Both the position numbers and the translations under genes were made by a program. From assembly GCF_000346465.2 (NCBI RefSeq), contig NC_034015.1:7083980-7147979 (forward strand): a stretch of 64,000 nt of DNA, given 5' to 3'. This stretch comes from Prunus persica. Taxonomy: Eukaryota; Streptophyta; Magnoliopsida; Rosales; Rosaceae. The notes under the pieces are model-generated. The model saw only the letters and a list, made by a program, of their open reading frames with translations. It ran no database searches and was not told the DNA's origin. This document shows, one piece after another, positions 23,470 to 36,709 of the stretch; position 1 is the stretch's first letter, and every line of letters starts with the position of its first letter.

Positions 23470-24696
23470 TTCCAGATATGCTCAATGGTGAGAAAACGTT
23501 GCCGCCAGTATCACGTGGCTAGATCTTCTGATCTACTCTCACTTCTCTTCTTATCATTCTCTCTATGTCTGGTGCGAAGCTATCAAAGTCCAAAATAGGA
23601 ATCGAGCCGCACCAAATTATTTGTTCAGTGAACTGGCGGCCTCTCCTTTTTGAGGTGTGGTGGTTCGGCATCGACTTTGAGTTTCCCTCTACAGAGGAGA
23701 TCGATTTAGCATACGATTTTGGCTCAACACTGAACCAAACCAAACAAGCCCACCCATAATTGGCTCACCTTGGGAAATTTTTTCCCCCCATTTGGGAAAA
23801 CATTTAATGCAGTTTTTTTGAACTAACTTAACCAAGTTATTATTTTTTAATACCATTTTTTACCACTAAAAATTTAAGAATTTTAATAATAATAAATCAA
23901 GGGTATTGTTAAAAAATTGAACTTCTCATTTCTAATACTGAACTAACCAAATGGGAGAAAATAACATTTCCTAGTCTTCATTTTTGAGTATTCCAAAATA
24001 TGGAAATGAATATATCCTTTATTCCCATATCGTGGGATTAGACATGGGAAGTTTATTCCCAAAAAGTTCAATCCGCGAACTAAACATACTAGTGCATATA
24101 AGAAATAAAGAAGAGAAAACTCGCAAAAGGCTCGTAACTCAAGTGATCAAGAACATTTATCCCTACATCATAGATTCTATATTCAATTTTCCCCTCCCAA
24201 TATCACTTTGTATAAATAAATAAACAAACTCAAATTTTCTCTCTTAATATGAGGATCCCAAGGAGCATTAAATAAACTTCTCTCTTTCTTTTAATATTTG
24301 GATCTCAAGTGAATCTCAGTCCAGTACTAATTAACTCTGGTATGTTTGAATTCAGAAATCCACCCAATTGTGTATTTATTTGTCCATTTAATAAATTGTC
24401 AGAAAAACCTAACAACAAAACTAAAGCTGGCTATAAAGCTGTTGCCTTTATCGCTTGTGCCGGGCTTTTAATATACTCGTTTATACAACAACAACAACAG
24501 AAAGTACAGCTGACATCAGCCGAAAAAAAAATGTCAGTAGCATGAATAATTAGTAGAAGCCAGAAGGTATGAAAAGAACTCTAAAAGCAATGGCTACGAA
24601 TTGGAACCACACCTTAGGTTTGGGCTTGTGCAATACGCGTTGTATCACATAACGTTTTTAAGGTATGTGAAATTATCAGATTACGTCTTTTATGTG
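23470..24696. other. Spacer, no recognised feature
   Basis: A 64-codon frame at 23565-23759 and a 78-codon frame at 24309-24545 show no known domain or gene structure. The rest is AT-rich. Confidence 0.4.
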
Positions 24697-25117
24697 TTTT
24701 TTTTGTGCCATTTGTGATTTTTAAGGTTAATATGTGTTCTCACAAATAATACTTGCCCTCAGGTTCCATCCAAAAATCTGTTAAATTGATGACATGACAT
24801 ACATGTGAGTCTCACATATCCAATGATATGACACCACGTGGATTAAATACAAAAAAAAATTTGTAAAAAAAAAATTTAAAATTATAAACCATTAAAAAAA
24901 CTTTAAAGAAAAAAAATTTAAAAATTTAAAATAAAATCACCACATCCTCCATTGCAACAAACCCCCACATTTATGTGGAATTATGTCATTGGATATGTAA
25001 GACTTATATGTGTATCACATCATTATTTTAATAGATTTTTGGACGGAACTTGATGTCAATGACTATTTGTGAGCATACGTATTAACCTTAATGACCACAA
25101 CAAATGACACAAAAAAA
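24697..25117. mobile_element. Foldback MITE, about 420 bp with arms of about 140 bp
   Basis: The left arm (24697-24840) and the reverse complement of the right arm (24965-25117) share GTTTTTTTGTG(C/T)CATTTGT, TTAAGGTTAATA, CTCACAAATA, TCCAAAAATCT and ACATATCCAATGA in order. The centre is A-rich. Long arms suggest a Mutator-like or foldback type; no clear target duplication was found. Confidence 0.72.
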
Positions 25118-25513
25118 CATAGAACAAATTCAACCTGATAGTTTTACAAACCTCATAAACATTTTGTGATAAAAAGCATATGTGATATGATATTATATGA
25201 GATGCTTTCTTTGTCTTTGATATAGATTGCTTCTTTTGTCCATGACCATCTTCTTCAGGAACAGTTTTGACGTGACCCAAATCCAATTACAATATAAGTC
25301 ACTATCTATAAATAAATTATTTAAATTGAAAAAAAAAAAACACAAATCAGCTAACACGTGACACGTCTACTGGAGGTGGGAATTTGATCTGATGAAAAGT
25401 CTGTGTACGTACGGACTATACCGAACAGATTATTTGGTTTGATTTCGTCAAATTAATTTTTTTTTTACATTAAAATTTCTTCCAATACGTACCGAACAAA
25501 AATTATAAAAAAA

Positions 25514-27265
25514 AGTTAAATATTTTTTTGGTCATTGAAAAAAAAATTTAGCTAAATTAGTTATTATATTTTTTAAAATTTACAATTTATAGACATTCCA
25601 GTAAGTGTAGTTTTTATTTTGGCAGCACGTTTAGTTTCTTCCTCTAACTCAATGAGTTAGGGTATTGTGGGTTTAACAAATTGGGGGAAATCTTAGGTTG
25701 AAATCGAAATTGTGAGGTATAAGGTCACATATTGAATGCTATATTGTTAGTATGAAAATTGTATTGTCATTTCCTAGACTCTAGCATAGGTTGGGAATTA
25801 GTGTGTGAAAATGTTTTACTGGAAGCTTTGGCGCAACACATTCATTCTGGATCTTTGAGGCATGACTTGACCGATATGAGAAACTGATTTCAGGTAACTC
25901 ATGACATCATCATGCATTCATTATAGGATTCCTAATTGGAGTTATTTTCACTCAAAGTATTTTTATCTTAATCTTATTTTTAATAGGATTAGATTTTATC
26001 TCTTAATATTACTTTCCTAGTTGAACTCTATTTTGATTTAGATTAAGAATATTACGTTTTCATTATCTTGGACTTGGAAAGTATGTTTTAATTAAATATC
26101 CTATTTGGTTCCGTGTTTACTTCTTGATATATATTGTTTCATTGAATAAACAATTGATTGGAGTGCAATTGAGAATATGACGAAATCATATAGGATTCTA
26201 TGACCTTCAAATTAAATGCATGGCAAGATATTGAGTTATGGTTGTAGGTCCTCTCGTGGATTGTGGAGAATAAGTTTTGTATAAATCATTGTGTGCATCT
26301 CTTAGGTTTTGTACAGCTTTTGATATTTGTGTTGAGCATATAGAATTCTTAAGCAAAAGCTGATGTGCATATATTTGAGATAAATCATCAAGTGTTCCAT
26401 GTTTACTTGGTGATTTATCAAACACTTTAATCATTCATATTGCATTCATATGCATGTCGGTGACTCATACGGTTGAGTGCACCAAGACCGTGGTGGCGGT
26501 TTTCCTCCGGCGAGCTTGAAGCAATCGTGGCCAGTATTGCGTTCAACATAAGGAGTGTCGAAGATCATCCCGTGACAGAAGTTGAGTTACGAAGAAGTCA
26601 GTAAACATTATCTAGAATGAGTCTAGGATAAGTGTGTGAGTACTTCTTGTAATCATCGTTCTATAGTGGATTTGAGTTGGACTGAGGAGTCCCGTGGATT
26701 TTACCTAGAGGTGGGGTTTTACCACGTAAAATAATTCTCTGCGTGTTCTTTTATTTTAAGCTTTGCACATCTCAGGATTGATAACTAATATCAATCCTGC
26801 TTCAAAGGTTGATCATTATTTATTGCAAAAAATTCGAATTAGCTTATTTAACCTTCTCCAGGCATATATAGATATCCTACAGGTATTCTCATATATTGAA
26901 GCCTAAATCGATTTAGTGAGAACTATATTGTGACTTTGGATGGCAAGGAGACGTAATCGCACCAAAATATGTTGGTAAGTTGTTGATTTCATTTTAATTT
27001 GGTTTGGCTTTTTGATTTCGTACAATTTATTAGGCCATAATAGCACAATATACCCTAATTCGTTGAGTTAGAAGAAGACTGAAGATGGTTTCTAAAAAAA
27101 TAAAAATAAAAGCTGTACTTAACAAAAGATAACAAAATGTCTATAAATTGTAAACTTTGGGAAACACAGTGACTAATTTGGTTAAAGTTTTTTCTTAGTG
27201 ACCAAATTGAATTTTTGGGTGAAACCCAGTGACAAAAAAAAAGAAAAAAAAAGAAAGTATTTAAC
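25514..27265. mobile_element. Mutator-like foldback element, long form (about 1.75 kb)
   Basis: The ends are GTTAAATA(T)TTTTTTGGTCA and its inverse GAAAGTATTTAAC, with arms of about 200 bp at 25514-25745 and 27055-27265. They share ATTTACAATTTATAGACATT and its inverse, and GAGTTAGGGTAT. The interior (25750-26880) contains LTR-like sequence (near 26680-26780) but no recognisable transposase. Confidence 0.6.
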
Positions 27266-27278
27266 ACTAAACAAATAT

Positions 27279-27853
27279 GGTAAATACCTTTTTGGTCACT
27301 GCATCATATGAAAATTCAATTTGGTCACTGAGAAAATTTTTTAGCAAAATTTGTCACTGTATTACCCAAAATTTACAATTTATAGACATTCTATTATCTT
27401 CCGTTAACTTCTTTTAAGTGTAATTTTTATTTTTTATCTTTTTATGAGTTAAGGTATATTGTGTTTTAGGGTTTAACAAACTAGGGAAAATTTTGGGTTG
27501 AAGTCAAAATTGTGAGGTATAAGGTCATAGATTTGATGCTATATTGAAACTTGAATCAATTGAGTGAAAAGTGTATTATGACTTCAGATGGCAATGAGAC
27601 GTAATCAAGGTGATAGAGCACCAAAATATATTGGAAAGTTGTTGATTTCATTTTAATTTGATTTGCCCTTTTTATTTTCCTTATACCTCAAATTTTCAAT
27701 TTCAACCCAAGATAAAAACTATACTTAACGGAAGATAACAAAATGTCTATAAATTGTAAACTTTGGAAAACAGTCACCAATTTGAATAAATATTTTTCTC
27801 AGTGATCAAATTAAATTTCCATGTAAAACCCATAGACTAAAAAAGTATTTAAC
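27279..27853. mobile_element. Mutator-like foldback element, short form (about 575 bp)
   Basis: Starts 13 bp after the long form and has the same ends (GGTAAATACCTTTTTGGTCA...AAAAAGTATTTAAC) and arm sequence. Its inner segment GAGACGTAATC...GCACCAAAATAT...GTTGTTGATTTCATTTTAAT matches 26950-27000 of the long form. It therefore looks like an internal-deletion derivative. Confidence 0.65.
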
Positions 27854-28613
27854 TCTTAAAAATATTATATTTGTAATATATGTGTCAACATATTTAATTG
27901 GTTGCATGAGGAGCCATTAGTGGGCCATAACACAACAGATTATCCCACAACCCTCCTTGTTCCTTTTTTCTATCACATAAATAAGTACTTAATATTTTTT
28001 TTTTCTTTTGACAAACGAAAGGGAGATTATATTCATAAATCACGCTACAAAGACAACACAAATACAATAACCACAATGACCAGGACAACTACTCACAAAG
28101 GGTTACAATCAATACAGATAGATCCAACGATAATATCAAACTCATATGGCATACCTTAACGTAGGGTTATAACCAATAACCAATGCAGAGGGATCCAACG
28201 GCAATATCAAACTCATACGGTATATCTCCCGCTCAAAGTCACACATAACCAAAGACAGGAGTTAATTCACTTATTACAACACAAACAACTCCACCTTCAC
28301 AAGTCTGGTAAAAAAATAGAGAAGGGCAGAAATAATTCATGCACTTATTTTTATAAGAGAAGTTTATTTGAACTCATTTTTCAGCCCCTTTATCTATTAC
28401 ACACTTTACACGGGATTTCTACTCTATCCCAGAGGGCATGACAGCAATTCACATGGTCGTGGTTATTAACTGATATGTTTTGCACATCATGTTGTTTTAG
28501 TGCTTTTATTATTAAATTGCTCATCATAACCAAAATTAGTCTTATTCAACCAATAAATAAAATTTTAAAAAATTGGGCTAGTAAAAATTCTATACCCCTA
28601 ATAAAAATAAAAA
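27854..28613. other. Spacer with a weak tandem repeat
   Basis: Two imperfect units near 28098-28160 and 28165-28230 share GATCCAACG(A/G)(T/C)AATATCAAACTCATA(T/C)GG. No gene was recognised. Confidence 0.45.
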
Positions 28614-28734
28614 GGTAATGCTAGGAACACCAAATTTGAATCTCAAATTATGTGTATGCACCAAATTTAGATCCCAAATTATGTGGCATATTCCACCTCA
28701 TCAATACTTAATAAACCTATTCCAATTTGGATTA

Positions 28735-29095
28735 TGTTGTAAATTAGGCAGAGTATGAAACTACCATTGAATATTAGGGTGGAATCGTATTTGCTTTTGT
28801 GGTTTTACACTGATAGAATTTTCTCTCTCAGATAAAGCTTTCTAACTTTCAGATTTCTCTCTCTCTTTTCTCTTCGGAGTAGTGTGTCTCAAAGCCTGAA
28901 GATTGTCTCTATTTATAGGCAGATGATATATGCTTTACAACCAGAGCGTTCACTCTACAACATTAACTCATAATTGCTTCTTACTATTTGTAAATAGTGA
29001 CTAAACCTATAAGTCTTCAACTTTTCGTAAAACATGGTATTTCACTCAATATTGCTCCTCATTTTCAACATGTGGGTCATCCATCATTTACAACA
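28735..29095 (-). repeat. Copia 3' LTR
   Basis: 361 bp; starts TGTTGTAAATTAGG and ends TTTACAACA on the plus strand. It matches 34887-35246 with many substitutions. Confidence 0.9.
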
Positions 29096-29362
29096 CTCCC
29101 TCTTGGATGCCTACAAGTCTCTTGATTGGTTGCCTCATTAAATCCTTGCTCGGAAAAACCCAGTGGAAAAAAACCTAAGCGAAGGGAAAAGAGTACAACT
29201 TCATTTAGGACATTAGAACTATGTTGAATGCACTCATGTTGCCTCATTAAAATCTTGCTAGGAAAATCAAGTGGGAAAAATCCTAGTCAAAAGAAAAAGA
29301 GTACAACGTGCATGTGTCCTGTGTTAGAGGACTCTTGAATGCTCCCCCTGATTTTGCATGCT

Positions 29363-32300
29363 TCAATTCGGTTGCTTGCAGAGTCGACGTAATTTGATAT
29401 CATGCGCTAGCTTTTGGAATGTACATTTAGGCAAAGATTTGGTGAATAGGTCTGCCAGGTTATCACTTGAACGGATTTTTCTAACTTTGATTTCTTGACT
29501 CTTCTGAAGCTCGTGTGTGTAGAAAAACTTTAGTGATATGTGTTTGGTCCTGTCACCTTTGCTGTATCCTCTTTTTATTTGAGCAATGCAAGTTGCATTG
29601 TCTTCATTCAGGATGGTTGGAGTTTCTGTTGCTGACGGTAGGGCACATGTGCTCTGGATGTAATGGATCACCAACCTTAACCGAACACATTCACGACTGG
29701 CTTCATGAAGGGCAAGTATTGCTAATTGATTGAAAGATGTAGCGACCAACGTTTGTTTTGTTGAGTACCATGAGATTGTAGTATCTCCACATATAAACAC
29801 ATACCTAGTTTGTGAGTGACCTTTATGCTGATCAAAGAGGTATCTTGCATCAGCATATCCAACAAAACTCAGGGAATTGGTCCATTCACTGAAATAGACA
29901 AAACCCATGTCTGTTGTCCCACGAAGATATTGTAGAATATGTTTGATGCCGTTCCAATGTCGACTTATTGGAGCAAAGCTGTATCTTGCTAACAAATTTA
30001 CTGAAAATGCTATGTCTGGTTTGGTACATTGTGCTAAGTACAATAAAGCACATATTGCACTAAGGTATGGTATTTCTGGACCAAGGACCATTTCATCATC
30101 CCCTTTTGGAAGATATGGATCTTTCTTAGTGTCAAGGGACCGAATGACCATTAGAGTGTTAAGTGAATGAGCCTTGTCCATGCCAAATTGCTTCAATACT
30201 TTTTTAGTATAAGTTGATTGATGGACCAAAATCCCACTAGCACTATGCTCAATCTACAAGCTGAGACAATATTTTTTCTTTCCAAAGTCTTTCACCTCAA
30301 ATTTACGTTTGATATATTCAGCAATCTTTTGGAGCTCTTCAAGAGTTTCGACTAGATTCATGACATATACTACCACTATTGCAAATCCAGACTTTGATTT
30401 CTTAATAAACACACATGGGCAAATAAGACCATTTTCGTATCCTTCCTTAAGTAAATATTTACTGAGACGATTATACCACATTCCCAGATTGCTTTATACA
30501 ATGATCGTCTCAATTTAATTGAGAACATGCCTCGTGGTTTATTCCTCGCTGCTTTAGGCAGCTTAAGTCCTTTTGGGACTTTCATGTATATATTTGTATC
30601 CAATTCTCGATACAGATATGCAATAATGAAATCCATAAGTCTCATGTCAAGTTTTTTTGAAATCGCCAAACTTATTAAGTAACGAATGTAATTGCATCCA
30701 TTACAAGATAGTATGTTTCTTCATAATCAATCTTAGGCCTTTGTGAAAAACCTTACTCAAAGAGTCGCACTTTATACCTTGCGATCTCATTTTTCTCATT
30801 GCGCTTTCTTGTAAATACCCATTTGTAACCTATAGGGTTCACATTGGGTGGAGTTGTTGCAACAGGTCCAAAAACACTCTTTTTTTCAAAAGAATATAAT
30901 TATGCCTGGATTGCATCTTTCCACTTGGTCCAATCTTGTCTCTGTATGCATTCATCAACAGAGCGAGGCTTAATATTGACATCTTTTGTGATCTTAGTAG
31001 CCATTGAGAATGAAAATATATCATCAATGGTCATCTCATTTCTATTCCACAATTCATTAGTTGATGTATAATTTATGGAGATTTCTTGACTTTCAGGTAC
31101 CACAACCACTTCAGGAGCATTTGTCTCACCAAAGACATTTTCCTTTTCAGGAAGTACCTATGCCTCTTCGGGGGCATTTGAATCATGAATTGTGGGTTCT
31201 CCATTCATTTCATTTGAATTCATTTTGGCAATCGAGTTCCTATTTTGAGGAATTGAATCCTTTGACCTAGTGGCCTGCCACGCTTTAGGCGTGCAATAGA
31301 TGAATCATTTGTTGGCACATTATTTGGCCCATTTTGGACATCAATCCTTGCAGGTGCATTTGCAGTTGGGATATGTGATTTTGTCACTTTTGTTGCATCA
31401 TTAAATGCATTTGGCATTTGATTGGCAATACTTTGAAGATGAATGATCCTCCTCACTTTGTTTTCGCATTGAGCGATCGAGATGAGACAAAGTGGATACA
31501 TCCCACAATAATTCATGTCATTCTTCAGGAACGAGTTTGCCTTGTTGTTCTTTAAGAACATATTTTTCTCTCCCTAATGGTTGGAAAATTGTCTTATAAA
31601 AATGACAATTCTCAAACCGTGCGGTAAAGATATCACCCTTCAGGGGCTCCAGATATCGAATGATAGATGGTGAATTAAAACCAACATAAATTCCCAAATC
31701 TGCGTTGAGGACCCATCTTAGTACGTTGCGGTGGTACAATAGGCACATAAACCACACAACCAAAAACTTTTAAATGCGAAATGTTTGGCTAATTATCAAA
31801 CAAGAGTTGTATTGGAGAATATTGATTATTGGGAATGGACCTCAACTACACCAGTGATGCTGCATGTAAAATGACATATCCCCAAACAGAAATTGGCAAC
31901 TTTGTCTTCATGAGCAAAGTGCGAGTTATCAATTGAAGACGCTTAATCAAAACTTCAACCAAACAATTTTGAATATGAACATGAGGAATAGGATTTTCAA
32001 TGTCAATGCCTAGTGACATGTAGTAGTTGTCAAAAGTCTGAGATGTAAATTCACCAGCATTATCGAGTTGAATTGACTTAGTGGGATAATCTGGGAATTG
32101 GGCTCGTAATTTAATTATCTAAGCCAAGAGCCTAGCAAATGCTATATTCCGAGTGGACAAAAGGAAAATATGTGACCATCGTGTAGATGCATGAGCCAAG
32201 ACCATAACGTACCGAAATGGTCCATAAGGAGGATAAATAGGCCCACAAATGTCCCCTTGGATACTCTGTAAAAATTATGGGGATTCAACATCAACCTTTG

Positions 32301-32961
32301 GCTGAGATGACATGATTACCAATTTCCTTTGTGAACAAGCTTGGCAAGAGATATCACTTGACAACATAATGTGTTTGGTCAACAATGGATGTCCTTTAGA
32401 ATTGATAATGATCCTACGCATCATGGTGGATCCAGGATGACCCAACCGGTCATGCTAAAGCTTAAAAGCATTTGAGTCAATGAACTTCTAATCCATGACA
32501 TTAAGTGCCTCAATTGTCCGTATGGTTGTATGGTACAATCCTTGTCCATATGATTGTATAGTACAACCCTGAAAAGAGTGCACAAAGCTTCTCCAGTATA
32601 CGCTTCTGGGTATCACTGGAGGTAATGCAAAGATATTCCATATTTCTCTTCTTCTTTTTTGTTTCAATGTGGTAGCCATTCAAACTTATATCTTTAAAAC
32701 TCAATAGATTCTTTTTGGAGTTAGATGAATATAAAACATCTTGAATGAACAGTATTGTTCCATTGGTAACATAACTTGGGCTGTTCCTGAGCCTTCAATC
32801 AGATTTGCAGGACCTGATATGGTTGTTACCTTTGCTTTTGTAAGCATCAAGTTTGAGAAATGCTTTCGATCTTGAAGGATCATGTGAGTAGTCGCACTAT
32901 CTGCAAGACAAATATCTTTGCTAGTGTTCTTGTTTTGGCAACATCCATAATTTATATCCAT
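29363..32961 (-). pseudogene. Copia pol remnant (protease, integrase, RT, RNase H)
   Basis: Frames are broken by stops and shifts. Readable pieces on the minus strand: protease around 32701-32961 with LADSATTHMI, where the family has a D-S-G active site; the integrase region in pieces at 31518-32340; the RT start near 30900-31109 (PRSVDECIQRQDWTKWKDAIQA); more RT at 30254-30669; and an RT tail plus RNase H frame of 288 codons at 29363-30229. In that frame GYADA is kept, but the conserved acidic residue of the usual SSNHAE motif has changed (TSFNQLA). It cannot make functional protein. Confidence 0.88.
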
Positions 32962-33173
32962 GCCTTCAAATAAAAAAAATAAGCTGAATCAATGAACAAT
33001 TATTCAATGTGAAGGAAAAACACTGCCACTTTTATTGAATAGAAATGAAAATTAAAAACAATACTTTAAATAATGAAAGTGGTACATAAGGGGATTTAAT
33101 CTAATTTGGACCCATAAACTTCATTCCCCCTTTTAATGATAAAGTCGAAAAAATCCAGATGCATCATGTCTAA

Positions 33174-33990
33174 CTAATGGAATATTTTCAATGGGTCATG
33201 TGTGGCTGGTGGATCTAGTATATTCATTGAATCAACATGATTAATATAATTTGTCTCCACTTTCTTATCCTTAAGTGAAGATTGATAAAGATTCGTCAAA
33301 TGCTTCGGTGTACTACAGGTACTGCCCAATGTCACTTCACGCCACATCTGTGACAAGCGCCCTTAACATTTCTAGGCGTATGTCTTGTCTGAGCTTTCTC
33401 CTTATTCCAGGATGCAAATGGACACTATGGTATTTTCTATTCCCTTGCCAGCAGTCATGCCTGTCTCCTCACCCATATCTGTGGGTATTGCCACGAGAGG
33501 AGGTGGCATTAACTTCCTTAGATGCATCATTCACTTTAGAGAATGGTGCTGAGCCTGTTGGGCGAGATTGGTGATTTTTCAAAAGAAGCTCATTATTTTG
33601 CTTGGCCAATAAGAGGTAGGATACCAATTCTGAGTACTTTGTAAAACCACTATGTCTATATTGCTGCTGCAGAAGCACATTTGAAGTATGAAAAGCACTG
33701 AGGGTATTTTCAAGCATATCCTCCTCAGACCCTCAGAGATATTCTCCCCACATAACTTCATTAGGGAGGTAATTCTGTGCATCACCGAGTTGTACTCGGA
33801 CACTAACTTGAAATCTTGGAATCTCAAATGTGTCCACTCATATATGGCTCTTGTGAGGATCACCGTCTTTTTGGTGATTATACCTTTTGCATAAGGCTTT
33901 CCACAAAACCAGTTGTATCAACTATTCGCTTTTCAGCGCTTCATGGATGTGACGGCGAAGAAATATCATGGCATTTGCGTTTTCTTCTAG
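33174..33990 (-). pseudogene. Copia gag remnant
   Basis: Overlapping broken minus-strand frames (33579-33863 and 33469-33717) carry typical Copia gag phrases: LRFQDFKLVSEYNSVMHRI and LLQQQYRHSGFTKYSEL followed by LLAKQNNELLLKNHQSRPTG. A frameshift separates them. Confidence 0.82.
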
Positions 33991-34886
33991 GGATGCATCA
34001 CTTTCATCCACAATGGTTTTTCCAAGGCTATTGGCCTACAGATGGATCTTGGCATCTAGGACCCATGATAGATAGTTGTTCCCAGATATGTCCATTCCAG
34101 CTTTGCTAAGTTTGCCATCTTCAAAAGAAAATGTGATGTATCAGAATTTGCAATGATCTGTTTGCACTTTGTTAGAACTTCAGGTTCTCAACAAGATTTT
34201 ATTTTTGAATTTAATGCCAAAAATATTTTTGATTTAATCAAAACTTCATGTTAGAGATCTGGGACATTAAGCTATTTCTTAATAGGAACTTCAGATCCTT
34301 AATTGTTTGAGGAACTTCAGACCCCATTGTTCATATATATTAACTAATGAATTTTTTTTCATAAAAATAAAGTACGGCAAAATTAAAAAAAATTAAATGG
34401 TATATTAATAAAATATTATATATTGGGTTTACCACACCACGCATTGGTATTTACAAATGCTTAATTGCATTGTCCAAGGTGTGTATATCATTGTGACATT
34501 TATATATCTAGTAAAGAATAAGTTATATATTATGGGCAATATAACTGCTCCACTAAGATATAACAAGATAGGTTTTAAAATCACACCACTCTTTTTATTA
34601 CAATAATATATGTGACAACGTGATGGGCAATGGAACTACACCGCCATAAAATAATAGAATAGGGGATAAAACAGCGCTGTTCCAAATTACAATATGAAAA
34701 AATAAATTAAACAAACATGAACGAAACAACATAAAAATTGTGAGAATACAAAAAAGAAAGTTTGCATGTCATCATAGTAGTAAAGTGAGAGTAAACATAT
34801 GACAGAGAGGAGACAGAGAAATAACCACATAATATTTAGCTAGAAAAATTTAGAGGCAAAGAAAAGAGACTATTGTGCTAATAACG

Positions 34887-35246
34887 TGTTGTAAAATAGA
34901 CAGAGTATGAAGATACCACTGAATATTAGGACGGAATTGTATTTACTCTTTTGGTTTTACATTGATAGAATTTTCTCTCTCAGATGAAAGTTTCTAACTC
35001 TCATATTTCTCTCTCTTTTTTCTCTTCGAATTGGTGTCTCAAAGCCTGAAACTTGCCACTATTTATAGAGAAATGATATATGCTTTACAAGCAGAGCATT
35101 TACTCTACAACATTAACTCATAATTGCTTCTTACTATTTGTAAATAATGACTAAGCTCATAAGTCTTCAACTTCCTGTAAAAACATGGTATTTCATTCAA
35201 TGTTCCTCCTCATTTTCAACATGTGGGCCATCTATCATTTACAACA
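34887..35246 (-). repeat. Copia 5' LTR
   Basis: 360 bp; TGTTGTAAAATAG...TTTACAACA on the plus strand. It adjoins the primer-site region on its left side, as expected for a minus-strand element. Confidence 0.9.
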
Positions 35247-36014
35247 TAATCTAATTAGTTAATTTATTTTATGGACAAAAATAAAAATCTGCAGCCACGT
35301 TCTTGAAACCATTGCCGTCGTCATACGGACGTACAACAGCCAAAGCTTTGCGTCTTTTGCTCGGGATTATTTTCAGGCTAAAGCACAGCAACCAAAGTTC
35401 TTCGTACAGCAGCCAAAGCTCTTCGCTGGGATTATATGCGTCTTCTCCTTCTCCTCCTGGAAATTTATTAATTCTTTCTGAAAAAATCAACTTAGGCTCA
35501 AGAAACGACTCATTAATTCTTTCTGGAAATTTATTCTATGTTTTTGCAGTTAGATCGTACCATTTCTTCTCTGTTTTTGCCACTGGATTGCACCATGTTC
35601 TCCCTTATCCATGAAGGAGAAGGAGAAGATGCAAATAATCCCAAGGAAGAGCTTTGGCTACTGTAGTTTTGGCTCTTGTACGTGAGTATGATGCCGGCTA
35701 GGGTTTCAAGAACGCGGCCGCAGAATTTATTTTTTTTACTGTTTAAATTTTATGTTTTTTTATTTTATTTTGCCCATAAAATAAATTAACTAATTAAAAT
35801 CCAAGTTGGAATAAGTTTATTAAAATCCAAGTTGCAAAAGTTTATTAAGTATTGATAAGGTCGCATATGCCACATCATTTAGAATCCAAATTTAGTGCAC
35901 AAATTTAGTGTCCCTAGTATTATTAAAAATAAACAAATAAAAAATTGGCCAACGCATGGGGTACATGAAAACCTTACCCCTTATAAAAACAAATCAAAAA
36001 AACTTTAACCAAAA

Positions 36015-36400
36015 ACCAGACAACTGAAAACTCAACGAAAGCACTCCAAAGTTGGCCAACGCATCAATCACTCTATTACCCTCACGATAGATATAAGAGA
36101 ACACAGAATCTATATGCCACAAGCAATGCAGAATAAATCTCTAACCAAATATCGGGCCACTCCTGGATCTAAGCAACCTGAACTGCCTCGATCACGGCTA
36201 GGACCTCAACAGCCACAGAGCTTGGCAAATTAGAGCAAAAGCACCCAAAACAAAACCAGCATGGTCTTGATGAGTTAACCAAAACCCATCCCCAAGTGCT
36301 CCCAAGAACCGTCCATATTGACCTGGATCCAACACAGCATGGGAGGACGCCATGTCACTTTGGGATAAATTCAGGAGTTGATGCCAAAAGAGGGGAGATA
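36015..36400 (-). pseudogene. Decayed RNase H (RVT_3-type) fragment
   Basis: Reading the minus strand across several frames gives WRPPMLCWIQVNMDGSW, AVEVLAVIEAVQVA and YREGNRVIDALANFG. These are the D-G, A-E and N-x-x-D-x-L-A signatures of the RNase H domain at the C terminus of plant non-LTR reverse transcriptase-like genes. Stops and shifts separate them. It is a fragment; the rest of the retroelement is not visible nearby. Confidence 0.7.
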
Positions 36401-36709
36401 CCCCACAAAGCAAAAATAGGCCACAGAGAAGGTGGGCGGGAAGGAAACAAAGAGAGGTAGAATCCCTAAAACAAGATTAAGTAGAAACCGAGTCAAATGC
36501 GAAAATTCTTACTATCACACCAAACTGCTAGCTGGTTTCCAATCTCTTTTTTAGCATGTTAGTAGGACAGGTACATTTGCTAGTCGAGCTTGTATTAGCT
36601 CCTCCGACATGTTTCTCTAAGGTGGCCGTCAAAGCCTCGGGGTATGCCTGAACCCTGAAAACGGAAAGGAAAAGGCACTGTAATCAGTTTTAGTCAGGTG
36701 ACTTCTTAG

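Larger units (their letters stand above)
28735..35246 (-). mobile_element. Decayed Ty1/Copia LTR retrotransposon
   Basis: LTRs at 28735-29095 and 34887-35246 (TGTTGT...ACAACA, about 360 bp) differ at many positions, so the insertion is old. On the minus strand the order is gag, protease, integrase, reverse transcriptase, RNase H, which is the Copia order. After the 5' LTR (right side) the minus strand reads CGTTATTAGCAC, resembling the CGTTATCAGCAC primer-site region common in plant Copia elements. A purine-rich AAGAGGGAG precedes the 3' LTR. The flanks GATTA and TAATC do not form a direct target duplication. Confidence 0.9.
28614..35924. mobile_element. Foldback (probably Mutator-like) element split by a Copia insertion
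   Basis: The left arm is 28614-28734 and continues at 35247-35470 after the Copia insertion. The right arm is about 35580-35924. Inverted matches include AT(G/A)CTAGG(A/G)ACAC, ATGTGGCATAT, CAATACTTAATAAAC, CTAATTAGTTAATTTATTTTATGG and GTTCTTGAAACC. Without the insertion the element is about 0.8 kb. Arm length suggests a Mutator-like non-autonomous element; a target duplication was not confirmed. Confidence 0.65.

Noticed and set aside
26207..26434. 75-codon minus-strand frame inside the long foldback element
   Set aside because: No similarity to a transposase or any known domain.
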